From Maylandia zebra (taxonomy: Eukaryota; Chordata; Actinopteri; Cichliformes; Cichlidae), in contig NC_135186.1 of the NCBI RefSeq assembly GCF_041146795.1, positions 38,434,854-38,498,853 of the forward strand: a stretch of 64,000 bases of DNA, read 5' to 3'. A program made the translations under genes and the position numbers. The notes under the pieces were generated by a model. It did not search any database. It was not told the origin of the DNA and saw only the letters and a list, made by a program, of their open reading frames with translations. Below, piece after piece: positions 1 to 10,730 of the stretch; the stretch's first letter is position 1, and each line of letters starts with the position of its first letter.

Positions 1-500
1 ACAGTTTCCGATTTTTTCAGACCTCTCAGAGGATTTACTGTAGTCCGTGTGCTCGTCCTTTCTGTGGTGTGCTGGGATCAGTTTTCATGTTCAGAAAGTG
101 GACGAAAAGGTTTCCTGCACACACTTCGTGCTGTTACAGGAAAACACCCGATGGGATTTGTGGCGCGCTGCCTTCAGGTTCCAGAGGGGATCCTTCACCT
201 AACATTTAGTTTAAGATGTAAAATCTCAGCGTTCAGACTGACATGGAGAGCTCTGCCATCTCATGTAACCATGGTGACTGAGCTTGGTCTGTGTTCAGTC
301 ACTGAACGCTGCATTAATTCTAAGTTTGTGGTTAATCTCAGACGTGGCTGCTTTAACTGCACAGGACCAGGACCCCTGACCTGAGTTTATGTCCATGTGA
401 GGATTTTCATTCTAAAAAGCTTTAAAAGAAAACCAGCAGGACTGCTTTGAGTTTCTTAATCCAGGCTTTAAGTTATGACGTATGAATCCTGCTTCCGGGT
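1..500. other. No gene recognised
   Basis: I see no conserved protein, RNA gene or repeat boundary here. Short open frames exist on both strands but lack recognisable motifs. It is probably intronic or intergenic host sequence. Confidence 0.4.
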
Positions 501-507
501 CCAAACT

Positions 508-865
508 ATCCATCCATCCATCCATTTCCTTTCGCTTATCCGGGGCCGGGTCACAGGGGCAGCAGCCCAAGCAGAGAAGCCCAGACCTCCCTCTCCCCAG
601 CCACCTCCTCCAGCTTATCCGAGGGAATGCCAAGGCGTTCCTTGGTCTACCGTTCCAGGGTTACCGGGGCCCCGCCCTGGAGCCAAGCCCGGGGAGGGTG
701 CCCGAGGGCGAGGTCTGGTGGCTGGGCCTTAGTCCATGGGGCCCGGCCGGGCACAGCCCGAAAAAGGGACATGGACCCATCTTCCTGCAGGCCCACCACC
801 CGCAGGAGGCACCGTAGGGGTCGGGCGCAATGTGAGTCGGGCGGCGGCCAGGAGTGGGTCCAACC
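508..865. repeat. Dispersed teleost repeat, LINE-UTR-like
   Basis: A GC-rich block begins with a (CATC)n run and a 'cgcttatccggggccgggtc' stretch. It continues with a segment on the theme of 'tggggcccggccgggcac'. I recognise both as parts of common dispersed fish repeats, probably 5' or UTR sequence of an RTE-like LINE. No ORF of that LINE is intact. Family assignment is from memory of the motif. Confidence 0.55.
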
Positions 866-2220
866 TGCTCTGCGTTTATTAAGGCTGTTGTGTTTTTTAA
901 CATGTTTTAATGTTTTGTAAGTTGTTCTATTTAATCTCCACAAGCCCCTAAAAACAGTCAATGATTACTGTCGGCCTCTCTCAGTTTTTATTACCACTGT
1001 TTATTTTAAAGCTCAGTTTTTAAGACCCTCCACTGTAACTACACATCATTATATAGCAGCTAGCCCAACTTCAGTAACCCTACAAACGTCACTGCTGTTT
1101 AGTTTTGTGTCTTCATTTATGTTGGAAGTGATAGCAGAGCTGTACGTTTGAATTTTTCAGAAATCTCTCAGTCAGAACATGCTATATCATGTTTAGGTGA
1201 AAGCTAGCGAGCTAACTCCCTGCTAACTTCTAACGCTGTTAAATATAATAAATCCTGTTTTCATGGATGCCTGGATGTTAAACTTCATTGTTACACCTGG
1301 TAAAGCAGCAACGCTGACCATTTTATTAAAGAATGATGCCGCAGTGTTCGTTTGACTTTGGGACCTGAAGCGGAATTTGGACCCAGACGTGGTTAATGAC
1401 GTCAGACTTAAAGACCGGATACGTTTCATCCCAGAGAGTCTCAGATTTAAGCCCTGTTGGGACTCCTCTCTTTGGGACGTGGATCAAGCTGCGCCTCATC
1501 ACATGAGCCATGGTGTGAAAACAGGTGTTGATCACTATCAGCAGAGGTTTCAGGTGAACCCATTGTGATGGCTTGCCTCACCCTATCATGTGACCTAATG
1601 AGGTCAGCTGACACAAGATGTGAGGGGGTTTGAGGCACCTGGGAAGGATTACATATGGCTGGTGTCGTAAGCCCCGCCCTCTGTCCAGTCACTGGAGTAC
1701 CATGACCTGAATGATCGGGAACCTAAACGTCGTTGATTCAAAGCATTTATTTATTGAACTACCTTTCACTGAACGCCAAACTTTAGTCCAAACAGACGTC
1801 AAAGTTCAGCTTTATGAAACTGATGTGAGAGCAGACTGACTGCTTTAAGATGAAAATAGGACTTTTACTTTGAAAATCAATGTTTACAGAGCTCGTTTCC
1901 TTCAGGATTTCTCTCTTAAACAGCTGCAACAGTTCGTGCATGCCTTCCTCAGGTCTGAACACGATGCTAGCTAACATTACTGCCGTCATCGTTTTATTTC
2001 TCTTATTTCATCAAACGCAGCCGCTCTCTGCGCAGGATCGACTGACACGATTAAACTGAAGTCACTTCCTGTTTTTAACCTTGACTTATTACTGCAGGTA
2101 CTTTCAGTTTTTTGACTGGTTTTGTTTTTAAATTTTCTAGAAATGGGGTCTTAAAGTCAGGCGGTGAGCCCCTAATGGGCCCTGGAGGTACTGCAGGAGG
2201 GCACTGTGATGACCACGTGA
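866..2220. other. No gene recognised
   Basis: AT-balanced sequence without a recognisable coding segment or repeat boundary. If the CpG-rich block to the right is a promoter for a minus-strand gene, this stretch would lie in its first intron. Confidence 0.35.
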
Positions 2221-2269
2221 CCATGCGTGTTCTCTGTGATAGGCTGGACTGAACATGAGCACATGAAGA

Positions 2270-2810
2270 GCAGAAGGGCGGAAGTTAGGAAGAACCGGTC
2301 CAAAGTTCGGGACTGCAGCTGTGCAGGAACCCGCCCTGCTTCAGCGCACGCACGTGGACGAGCCGAGCACCCAAATGCAGCACCGGGACAGGCCCGTCAC
2401 GGGTCCGAGTGTACCTTAACGCGCGACACACCGGGCGCGCGTGCACGCACTCACGCATACACCTTAGAACCACTGCGTCGCGCACGCGCGGTGTTCGCTG
2501 ACATGCACACGAAACAAAGACGGACACGCGCATCACGCACATGTCGGCGAGTACACGGATGACTGCAGCAGGCTGCGCGCACTCACCTCCAAGTTGTTGT
2601 TCGTCTCCGCGTCGATGCGCGCTCACGGCTCCGGTCCTCCGAGCTGAGTCCGAGCTCCGGCAGCGCGAACACTCCGAACCGAACCTCCAGAACCTCCAGG
2701 ATCCACGCGGATCCACGCGAACTGCAGCGGGACAAAGAGCCGAGACAGAAGCTTCACCTCCAGCATCCGCGGCACCAACAAGAGGAGGAGGAGGAGAGGA
2801 GGAGGGGTCT
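2270..2810 (-). promoter_or_regulatory. CpG-rich block with candidate first exon and splice donor
   Basis: CpG density is far above the surrounding sequence; examples include the runs near 2420-2500 and 2690-2720. On the minus strand a strong splice-donor match, GGAG followed by GTGAGT, falls with the exon ending at 2587 and the intron starting at 2586. The sequence upstream on that strand (about 2588-2810) would be a GC-rich first exon or 5' UTR. I infer a CpG-island promoter of a minus-strand gene whose later exons lie left of the window. No coding sequence is recognised, and a TATA-less promoter cannot be proved from sequence alone. Confidence 0.4.
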
Positions 2811-2857
2811 GAGAGATGAAGATACTGCCTCTCTCTCTGTGATCGATCAGGGTGTGA

Positions 2858-3672
2858 TTACCCCCCCCCCCCCCAACACAGACACACAAACAGGCACATA
2901 CACACGGACTTCTTTTGCACATTTGAAACACCAGTAAAATCTGTGTGTGAGTGTATGTGTGTGTCTGTCTGTATGTGTGTGTGTGTGTGTGTGTGTGTGC
3001 GCGTGTGTCTGTCTCTGTGTGTGTGTGTGTGTGTGCGTGTGTCTGTCTCTGTGTGTGTGTGTGTCTGTATGTGTGTGTAAGTCTCTGAGTGTGTGTGTGA
3101 GTGTGCACGTCTGTCTGTGTGTGTGTGAGTGTCTGTCTGTATGTGTGTGAGTGTGCACGTCTGTCTGTGAGTGTGTGTGTCTGTATGTGTGTGAGTGTGC
3201 ACGTCTGTCTGTGAGTGTGTGTGTCTGTCTGTATGTGTGTGAGTGTGCACGTCTGTCTGTGAGCGTGTGTGTCTGTCTGTATGTGTGTGTGTGTGTCTGT
3301 AAGTCTCTGTCTGAGTGTGTGTGTGAGTGTGCACGTCTGTCTGTGAGTGTGTATGTGTGTGTCTGTCTGTATGTGTGTGTGTGTGTGTGTGTGCGTGTGT
3401 CTGTCTGTGTGAGTGTGTGTGTGTCTGTCTGTATGTGTGTGTGAGTGTGTGTGTGTGTGTCTGTCTGTATGTGTGTGTGAGTGTGTGTGTGTGTCTGTCT
3501 GTATGTGTGTGTAAGTCTCTGTCTGAGTGTGTGTGTGAGTGTGTGTGTGAGTGTGCACGTCTGTCTGTGAGTGTGTGTGTGTGAGTGTCTGTCTGTATGT
3601 GTGTGAGTGTCTGTCTGTATGTGTCTGTGAGTGTGTGTGTCTGTCTGTATGTGTGTGAGAGTGTGTGTGTCC
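2858..3672. repeat. Long GT/GTCT microsatellite after a C homopolymer
   Basis: About 800 bp of interrupted (TG)n. Higher-order units carry 'ctgtctgtatgtgtgtgag' and 'gtgcacgtctgtctgtgag'. A homopolymer of about 17 C lies just before it near 2860. The repeat opens long frames in several phases (His-Thr-rich on minus, Val-Cys-rich on plus), which are artefacts. The recurrent GTGCACGTC variant shows that a unit of roughly 60-70 bp was itself duplicated. Confidence 0.95.
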
Positions 3673-3689
3673 TGAGCTTGTGGTTTTCC

Positions 3690-5230
3690 TGCTGTTCCTA
3701 AACTCCTGTCTGACTGTATTCCTGCTTCTATGTCACAATGTTTGGGAAAATTCAACTGTGGAAGTCTGAAGGTCCACAGTCGTCCACATGATGATGAGAT
3801 CACATGATCAGAGCAGCTCCTCAGTGCTGCTGCTGCTTGTAACGGTTTTGTTGTTGCTCAGCGGTGACCCGGACACGTCAGGCTGATCGTTTGATTGTAG
3901 AACGGTTCAGATGTCGTGTTAAAGCACAAACACACAGCATCCCTGTGACAGCCGTGCTGCGGCGCATTAAAAGCACGTTATTTTCAGAAATTAACGAATC
4001 TTTATTAAAGCCCAGAATGGCAATGTTAATCATACGAAATCATGCTGCAGATTCTGAGAGGCAGCTTTTCCACGGAGGTGTCACAGGAAGCTTGCACTTT
4101 CCTGTGACCTGTGGGGGGGTGCAAGGCTGGGGTGGGGGCCTGATGTTTCTGTTCCAAGGCCCAGATAAGTTGCCACAGTGGCGTATGACAGCTACCTGGT
4201 TACCGCCCTGCAAACGCTGCCCCTAAACGCTGACCTGCTCTGCCACCTGAGCTACAGCCACCCCTGGGTTAATGTGACAGGAAGAAGATGCTGAAAATGG
4301 AGCAAACTTCAGCCCGCAGCCCGAGGGCGGCGATTAATCTGCTCTTGCTGGTGCGATTACTCCTGATCTTCAGCTCCACACTGGGAGGGATTCTTCTCTG
4401 AAGCCCTCACATGGCTGCAGTTTTAAAATCTAAACGTTCACAGGAAGCCAGTTATCGAATTGCTAAATTAACCCAGCGTTTAATCTGCATGAAGGGGCGG
4501 GGCTGGCAGCCTCTGAACACGGGGCCTTTCACAGATTATGTGATTTTTCTTCCACAGGAAATGAGCCCTGAGTGTCACCCACTCCAAAGGCACAGGGTGA
4601 TTAAAATCTATAGAGGTAGAAGATAAAAGACAAAATGCATCATTGTTGTAAAAAGCATGAGAAACTACATGGTGATTTTAGCACAGAGCCGTAAAACAGA
4701 CACAGTTTGTGTCTGAGCGCGCTCAGTGCTGCTGTTTGTTTCTAAGGCGACGCACATTTCATTTATTTATTTATTCCACACATGGTTCAACAGTGTTTCA
4801 TTTCCTTCATATAAATCCTCCTTCCCACATCAGAGGCTTTAAACTGGATCCATGAAGCCTGATGAAGGAGGCGTGGGAATCAGAGCAGAGGGAATGAATG
4901 TGATTGGCTGAACAGGTATCCAGGTGTATCCTGTGTTTGAAGCAGTGTGACAGACTCCGCAGCAGAGCTGAGGAGAACAACGTTAAGACAGGAAAGGCTC
5001 ATTAATACATGGATATTACCGTGAGCGTGCGACACACAGCCCCCGCCTCATTCAGCTGCACGTCTGAAACATTCCCCCCAGCAGAGAATCTCCTGAAAAC
5101 AGGTTGCAATAAAGGAATCAGTGAACTCCAGACCAGTGAAACTTCTCTCAGCTGCAAACTCGCTGCTGTTTAAGAGACTGACGGCAAACATTAAACACAA
5201 AAACACAATTCAAAGTGTATATGAGGCAGT
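3690..5230. other. No gene recognised
   Basis: Ordinary mixed-composition sequence. Several open frames of 70-120 codons have no motif I recognise. It contains no obvious terminal repeats or simple repeats. Confidence 0.35.
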
Positions 5231-5237
5231 GTAGGTG

Positions 5238-5765
5238 TGTCACGGTCCTGAGTGTGATGACTCAGTGTTTTTGTGTTAGTTAACGTGTTTCTGTTTTCTG
5301 CTGAGATTTCTAGTTCTTAGTTTTTGGTTCCCATGTTCTCGCCGTTTCAAAGGCAGTCATGTCTCAGGGTGAAGTCTGAGTCTGTGTCTTTGCATGTGTG
5401 TCGTGTTTCCTGTTTTACTTTGAAGGTTCATGTCTTATGTCAGTGTATTCTGTTTTGCTTCCTCCCTGTCTCATGTTCAGTTAGGTTCAGTTGTGTCTCC
5501 CCCCACATGCCATTTCCTCATTTCCCTCTGTGTATATTTACTGTGATGTCCTTTGCCCTTCGTCATGCCCCGTGTCACCCCTCCTCTCGGTCTCCTCACG
5601 CTTCCAGGTTTTCAGGTCTCTAGTTCCAGGTTCGTGTTCAGTTTTAGGTTCTGTTCGCTCCACGCCAGTCATTTCCTGTTTTGCTCGTATGTCACAACTG
5701 TAAATAAAAGCTCAGTCTCAGCAAAGTCTGTGCCTGCACTTGGGTCCTTTCTCTCATCTGTTCAC
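5238..5765 (+). mobile_element. LTR (TGTCACGGTCC family), right end replaced
   Basis: It starts TGTCACGGTCCTGAG and carries an internal AATAAA at about 5704 followed by a T/G-rich stretch, as in a plus-oriented LTR. Its first 40 bp resemble the solo LTR at 19434 and the reverse complements of the LTRs at 26450 and 34434. No closing TGACA or 5-bp duplication is found. The sequence runs into a hAT-like end at 5766, so the right terminus appears deleted or interrupted. Confidence 0.6.
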
Positions 5766-6251
5766 CAGTATAGGGACTAACACGTTATTAAGTAATGCAT
5801 TACAGTAACTACGTTATTATTGTGGTAACGAGCACGGTAACTAATTATTATGCCAAAATCAGAATAAAATGTGAACAGGCAGGACTGAGGCCTCAGTGTG
5901 TAGCTGTCCATACCTCAACGTTACAAAAGCACAACCACTGTCCACACCTCACAGTAAATGATCATTTCCATTTTAAGCATTTCCAAATGATCATTTCCCA
6001 TACTGCCAGTATAAATATACACAGTATACGGCATCACTACAATATAGATGTTTTACACACTCCTTTTGTTGTTGACATTTACTGGCTGTGTACAAAAGGC
6101 CACACTCTTCAAATTCATGCCAACTAATATTTTTACGTCCAGTAGGTGGCCTACTAGAGCAAATGAAGCTTCAAGACGCTTTGCGCTGGGGGGAACCAAT
6201 TGGATGAAAAGCTTCAGTGCTTCATGAAGCTTCATCTGCCCATCACTATGT
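5766..6251. mobile_element. hAT-derived MITE material
   Basis: It begins CAGTATAGGGACTAACACG followed by TAATGCATTACAGTAAC, the 'TAACGCGTTACT' theme shared with the clean hAT MITE at 29109. The right part ends in 'cttcatctgcccatcacta', another common fish hAT terminus. The two ends are not convincing inverted repeats of each other and I find no 8-bp duplication. This may be two overlapping hAT remnants. Confidence 0.4.
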
Positions 6252-6344
6252 AAAGGTGAAGAGATAAGGGGACTGGCCATCCTACCTGTGTCAGATAAGA
6301 GCCGAAGTTAGAGCTGCTTACATTTAATCATTGTCGGTAACCTA

Positions 6345-7675
6345 AACATATGTTATGTTCTGGACATTTTCCAGTCTGGTTTCCGCAAATTGCATTCCAC
6401 TGAAACCGCTTTGCTTAAAGTGTCTAGTGACATTCTGATGGCAGCAGACTCTGGAGAGTACACTGTTCTGGTTATGTTGGATCTCAGCTCTGCTTTTGAT
6501 ACTGTTGAGCACAGCATCATGATAAATAGGCTGAAGGACTTGTTTGGGATTACTGGCGTTGTTTTAAAATGGTTTATGTCGTATCTATCTGAGAGATCCT
6601 TTACTGTCTGTATAAATCATGTGCTGTCGGAAACATCAGTTCTGCCTTCTGGGGTACCTCAAGGATCTGTTTTAGGTCCTATTCTCGTTTTGCTGTATAT
6701 CCTCCCTCTAGGCCACATTATCAGACGTTACAATAATATTTCTTATCATCTCTATGCTGATGACATTCAGTTGTACTGTTCTTTCAAAGCTTCTGAGTTG
6801 TATAAATTGTCTTATTTAAATAATTGTCTGTCAGAAATCAAACAATGGTTAAATGACAGTTTCCTTCAGTTAAATGCAGATAAAACAGAAACTTTGATTA
6901 TTGCACCTGATCACATGCTCTCAGAAATTAGGCAGCATATCAGTTTTTTAGACCCTTCATTTCAATCGAGTCTCAGAAACTTGGGTGTTATATTTGACAG
7001 TTCGATGTCTCTTGAGAAACACTCTAAACAACTTGTCCGGAACTGTTTTTATCATCTAAGAAACATTTCTAAACTCAGGCTACTGGTGTCAAAGGCAGAA
7101 CTTGAGGTGATGATTCATGCTTTTATCTCTTCTCATTTGGATTATTGTAACGGTCTTTTTACGTGTCTCAACAAACCAGCTCTGGATCGCCTTCAGTCTG
7201 TACAGAATGCAGCGGCAAGACTTTTAACTGGTACAAACAAGAGGTCACACATTGCTCCAGTTTTGGCTTCTCTCCATTAGTTGCCTGGAAATTTTAGGGT
7301 TCATTTTAAAATTTTAGTTGTAACTTTTAGAGCTCTGCACGGTGAAGCTCCCCAGTATATCTCTGACCTGTTGAAACCTCATGCTTCATCCCGAGCACTC
7401 AGGTCTTCCAGTCAGAGACTACTGGTGGTCCCACGTACCAGGTTTAAAACACGTGGGGATCGGGCTTTTCAGGCACCGAGGCTGTGGGACTCTCTGCCGT
7501 TGTCTTTACGCTGTCTAGACTCTACTGACTCCTTTAAAAAGCAGCTGAAGACATTTTTATACAAACGGGCTTTTAATTAATTTTAACTTGTATGTCTGAT
7601 ATTATTGTAAAGCACTTTGTGATTTTTATCTGTGAAATATGCTATATAAATAAATTTTACTTACTTAACATATGT
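6345..7675 (+). mobile_element. 5'-truncated L2-clade LINE with target duplication
   Basis: The copy is flanked by the 9-bp duplication AACATATGT (6345-6353 and 7667-7675). The 3' end shows the L2-type tail 'gtaaagcactttgtgattt', then 'gctatataaataaa' and a TTTTACTTACTT run. The 5' end is missing: only the reverse transcriptase C-terminal half and the tail remain, as expected from target-primed reverse transcription that stopped early. Confidence 0.9.
6363..7580 (+). pseudogene. L2-type LINE ORF2 fragment: reverse transcriptase
   Basis: The translated segment carries reverse-transcriptase blocks in order: 'LDLSSAFDTVEHSIM', 'PSGVPQGSVLGPILV', and the catalytic 'YADDIQLY' near 6757. These are followed by the thumb and C-terminal 'NAAARLLTG' and 'VLASLH' motifs. 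The frame is closed by TAG at 7278-7280, where related elements have Trp, and then continues in the same frame to 7580. The endonuclease domain is absent because of 5' truncation. The activity would be copying LINE RNA at nicked chromosomal DNA; this copy cannot do so. Confidence 0.9.
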
Positions 7676-7714
7676 GAAACGACAATTTGTGAAAGTACTC
7701 ACCTGTCCTGGTTG

Positions 7715-8115
7715 CTTCTTTTCTTTCTTTCTTTTCTTTCTTACAGTTGTATTGGCGGTTGGCAAACAATTGAAAGGTGCATTACCGCCACCAACTGGTA
7801 TGGAGTATGGTCTGGAACGACGCTCAAAAAAAAAAAAAATCCTCAAATCCTTCCAAACAGGTTCCCCTCTTTTAAAAACTGAAATAAGGCCTGATAACTT
7901 TTACTTACCGATTCCTTTCACAACAAATCAACCAGATCCAGTTTGATTTTTAGGTTACTAAGATTTTGAATCAAATGTCTCCTCTCAACCTGATACCTCG
8001 GACACTGAAACATAACATGTTCCACAGTTTCCTCTACCCCACAGTAATCACATTTTCCGGTACTATGTCCTGGTTGCTTCTTGCAGGGTGTGAAGCAAAA
8101 GAGTGGAAGCAGCTC
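7715..8115 (-). pseudogene. LINE C-terminal zinc-finger fragment and 3' UTR
   Basis: On the minus strand 'KCDYCGVEETVEHVMFQC' is a CCHC zinc finger as found at the C-terminus of several LINE reverse transcriptases. Downstream on that strand lies a 'ggtggcggtaatgcacc' and 'ttgccaaccgccaat' UTR typical of fish LINE tails. It ends near the 'agaaagaaaag' run at about 7720-7745. Only this tail remains; the frame is open for about 67 codons. I cannot fix the clade. Confidence 0.65.
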
Positions 8116-8149
8116 AATCACCTGCTGATGAGCTCCTGGAGCAGACCAG

Positions 8150-8524
8150 TGTGCCAGGTTATGGGAGTGTGGTTAAGAAGGGCTTTAATTTAGATAGTAA
8201 TGGTTGAAGCTGATGTTATTGATGTGTTTATAGTATGTGTTGGAAATATGTATATGTTTGTTATGTGCTCCAATGTTATTGTATGTTTGTTTGTGTGGAA
8301 GGTTATGTTTTCATTTTGAGTAGTTAACCCCCATACCTGGGCTAGTCCGGATGCTCACCTGAATGGTAGAGTATAAAGGAAGCCATTTTGTTTTTAGTGG
8401 GTTGTTGGTGTTTGTGCTATTAACATGTGCCTTCTTTAATAAAGTGCCAGTCCATGGATATATTTTATTCCAGTCTCACGTCATATTATTGGAAGGAACC
8501 TATGATCGCCAGCCAAAACTGACA
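8150..8524 (+). mobile_element. Probable 5' LTR of Gmr1-like Gypsy element
   Basis: It has a TATA-like 'gagtataaagg' at about 8370, an AATAAA at about 8440, and ends with 'aaactgaca'. It is followed at 8527 by TGGTGTCAGGACTG, a primer-binding-site-like sequence. The gag-like coding region starts shortly after. The left boundary is uncertain and no matching 3' LTR is present in the window. Confidence 0.55.
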
Positions 8525-8569
8525 AGTGGTGTCAGGACTGCTGCCTCTAATAAATGAGGTAAACATGAT

Positions 8570-9575
8570 GATGAGAAGTGGAAGGCAAAATGACTTTAAT
8601 GAGCTGGCAGAGGATGGTGAAGGTGCTACAGCTGATGCAGTGGCTAAACCAGGAGCTAAACCAGGCGATAGACTGGATGAACTGACAGATCTGGTTGATG
8701 CAGTCTCAAGCAACAAGAGACCAGAGAACGGACAAAGAATCAGCCCGACAGGAGCAAAGATGGAAAAGTATGCAACACCAGTTTCAGCAAATTCAACCTC
8801 AGGTGAAAATGAGGAGGGAGGTGAACCTGATGGGGGCCTGGTCTGACTGGTCAGCAGATGTGGTCTCTGCCAAGACAGGAACCATTTCACTAGAGAGATC
8901 CCAAGTTGTTGCCACTCACTCCAGATGATGACATTGAGCATTTTCTCACAACCTTTGAGAGAATGGCTCAAGTCTGCCATTGGCCGAGAGAAGAATGGGC
9001 TGTTCGACTCGTACCTCTGCTCACAGGTAAAGCACGCAGTGCTTATGTGCATATGGACATTGCTGATTCGGAAGTCTATGATAAAGTAAAGGATGCCATT
9101 CTTGCTCAATATGAAATAACTGCTGACACATACAGAAGAAGGTTTCGAGCCCTGGATATTCACCCAGGTGAAACTCCAAGAGAACTTTGTGTGCGATTAA
9201 ACGATATGTTTTACAAATGAAAAATCTACAGTGAAAGACATTTCTGAACTGATGATCTTGGAGCAGTTTCTGAGGATTGTCCACCCAGATCTGGAGGTGT
9301 GGATCAGGGAACGTGCCCCCAAATCTGCAGAGGAGGCTTCACAGCTAGTGGAAATCTTCATCTCTGCCAGAACAGGATCGAGAGGAACCACCTTTGGCCG
9401 GGACAGCTTCGTGACTGGACAAAGTAAGTCTGATGGGGGTGTAAGGAGTGGTGGTATAGACCAGAGTAGAAGTTATCCTGCAAGCAGACATTTTGTTTCT
9501 GGTAAAAGTAAGAACACTAAAAAGTCACATTCAGGTTCAAAATCAGATGTTAGATGTTATCACTGTAACCTTCAC
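8570..9575 (+). pseudogene. SCAN-like gag of a Gmr1-type Gypsy retrotransposon
   Basis: The order is an acidic N-terminal segment, a Gln-rich coiled-coil-like stretch ('RQEQRWKSMQHQFQQIQ', about 8720-8790), then 'LPLTPDDDIEHFLTTFERM' at 8908. Next come a capsid-like helical region ending 'DIHPGETPRELCVRLNDMF' and 'DISELMILEQFLRIVHPDL' with 'WIRERAPKSAEEASQLVE' (9237-9350). The last part matches the SCAN domain signature; vertebrate SCAN domains are thought to derive from Gmr1-like gag. A zinc knuckle starts at 'CYHC' (about 9556) and is cut off there. Frame changes near 8700, 8900 and 9215 show the gene is dead. Confidence 0.8.
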
Positions 9576-9584
9576 AGCAACAAC

Positions 9585-10722
9585 ACATATGGCCCACCCT
9601 GGAGAACTGGTGCCAGAGGAACAACCTCCTTCTAAACGTCAGTAAGACAAAGGAGCTGATAGTGGACTTCAGCACTAAGCAGGAGAGGAACTACCAGACC
9701 CCCGTCATCAACGAGTGCCCAGTGGAGAGAGTGGACAGCTTCAAATACCTCGGAGTTCACATCACGCAGGACCTGTCATGGTCCTGTCACATCAACACCG
9801 TGGTGAAAAAGGCCCGACAGCGTCTCTACCACCTCAGACGCTTGAGAGACTTCCAACTGCCCTCCAAGGTGCTCAGGAACTTTTACTCATGCACCATAGA
9901 GAGCATCCTGACGGGAAACATCTTAACCTGGTTCGGGAACAGCACCATGCAGGACAGACGAGCTCTACAGAGGGTTGTGCGGTCAGCTGAGCGCACCATC
10001 CGCTCCGAGCTCCCTGACCTGCACTCAATCTACAGCAGGCGGTGCTGGACCAAGGCCAGGAAGATTGTGAAGGACCTCAGCCATCCCAACAACAGACTGT
10101 TCTCTCTGTTGAGGTCAGGAAAGCGATTCCGCTCCCTGAAGACCAACACAGAGAGACTGAGGAGGAGCTTCTTCCCGCAGGCGATACGGTCTCTCAATCA
10201 CACCACCACACAGTACTGACCCACACATACAGTTCTTACACACACTGGACATTCTGGACATTTGTTTACACTAGTGGCTGCTGCACAACTACATTGCATG
10301 GTCATGTAATCTAATCACTTTATCACAAGTCACTGAAATAAATCACTTTAAGCATATTTGCACTGCACAAGACACTTACACATGTGGATTACACAACCCT
10401 GGACATTATATTCTTCATTTCCAGTTAATACTTGTACAGCTGCTGTTATTGTGTATATATTTATTTATATTTCTTCATACATTCTTATATAGTTCTATAT
10501 TGTGTATTTTGTTGTACAGTTATTTTATTTTCAACTTTAATTTATATATTTTATTTTATTCCTTCCTAGTTAAATTTACCCTTTTTAATTTTTCATATTT
10601 ATTTCCTATCTTATTCATAGCCTTTTCCTTTTTTGTTCTCTTTAGGTCACGAGCAGTTGTCCAAGCATTTCACTACATATCGTACTGTGTATGACTGTGT
10701 ACGTGACAAATAAAATTTGAAT
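9585..10722 (+). mobile_element. Rex1-like LINE 3' fragment
   Basis: The C-terminal reverse-transcriptase region is present from a segment with 'NLLLN' and 'SKTKELIVDF' to the stop at 10219. It includes 'FKYLGVHITQDLSW', 'VVKKARQRLYHLRRL', 'FYSCTIESILTGNI' and 'FFPQAIRSLN'. The 3' UTR follows, ending 'gacaaataaaatttgaattt'. The frame 9662-10219 is intact, but the catalytic FADD block and everything upstream are missing. The element interrupts the gag zinc knuckle of the Gypsy element and abuts the damaged left end of the mariner element at 10731. Confidence 0.85.
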
Positions 10723-10730
10723 TTGATTTT

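Noticed and set aside
2847-3803. Long His/Thr-rich and Val/Cys-rich open frames
   Set aside because: They are translations of the GT/CA microsatellite; every phase is open because the repeat lacks stops.
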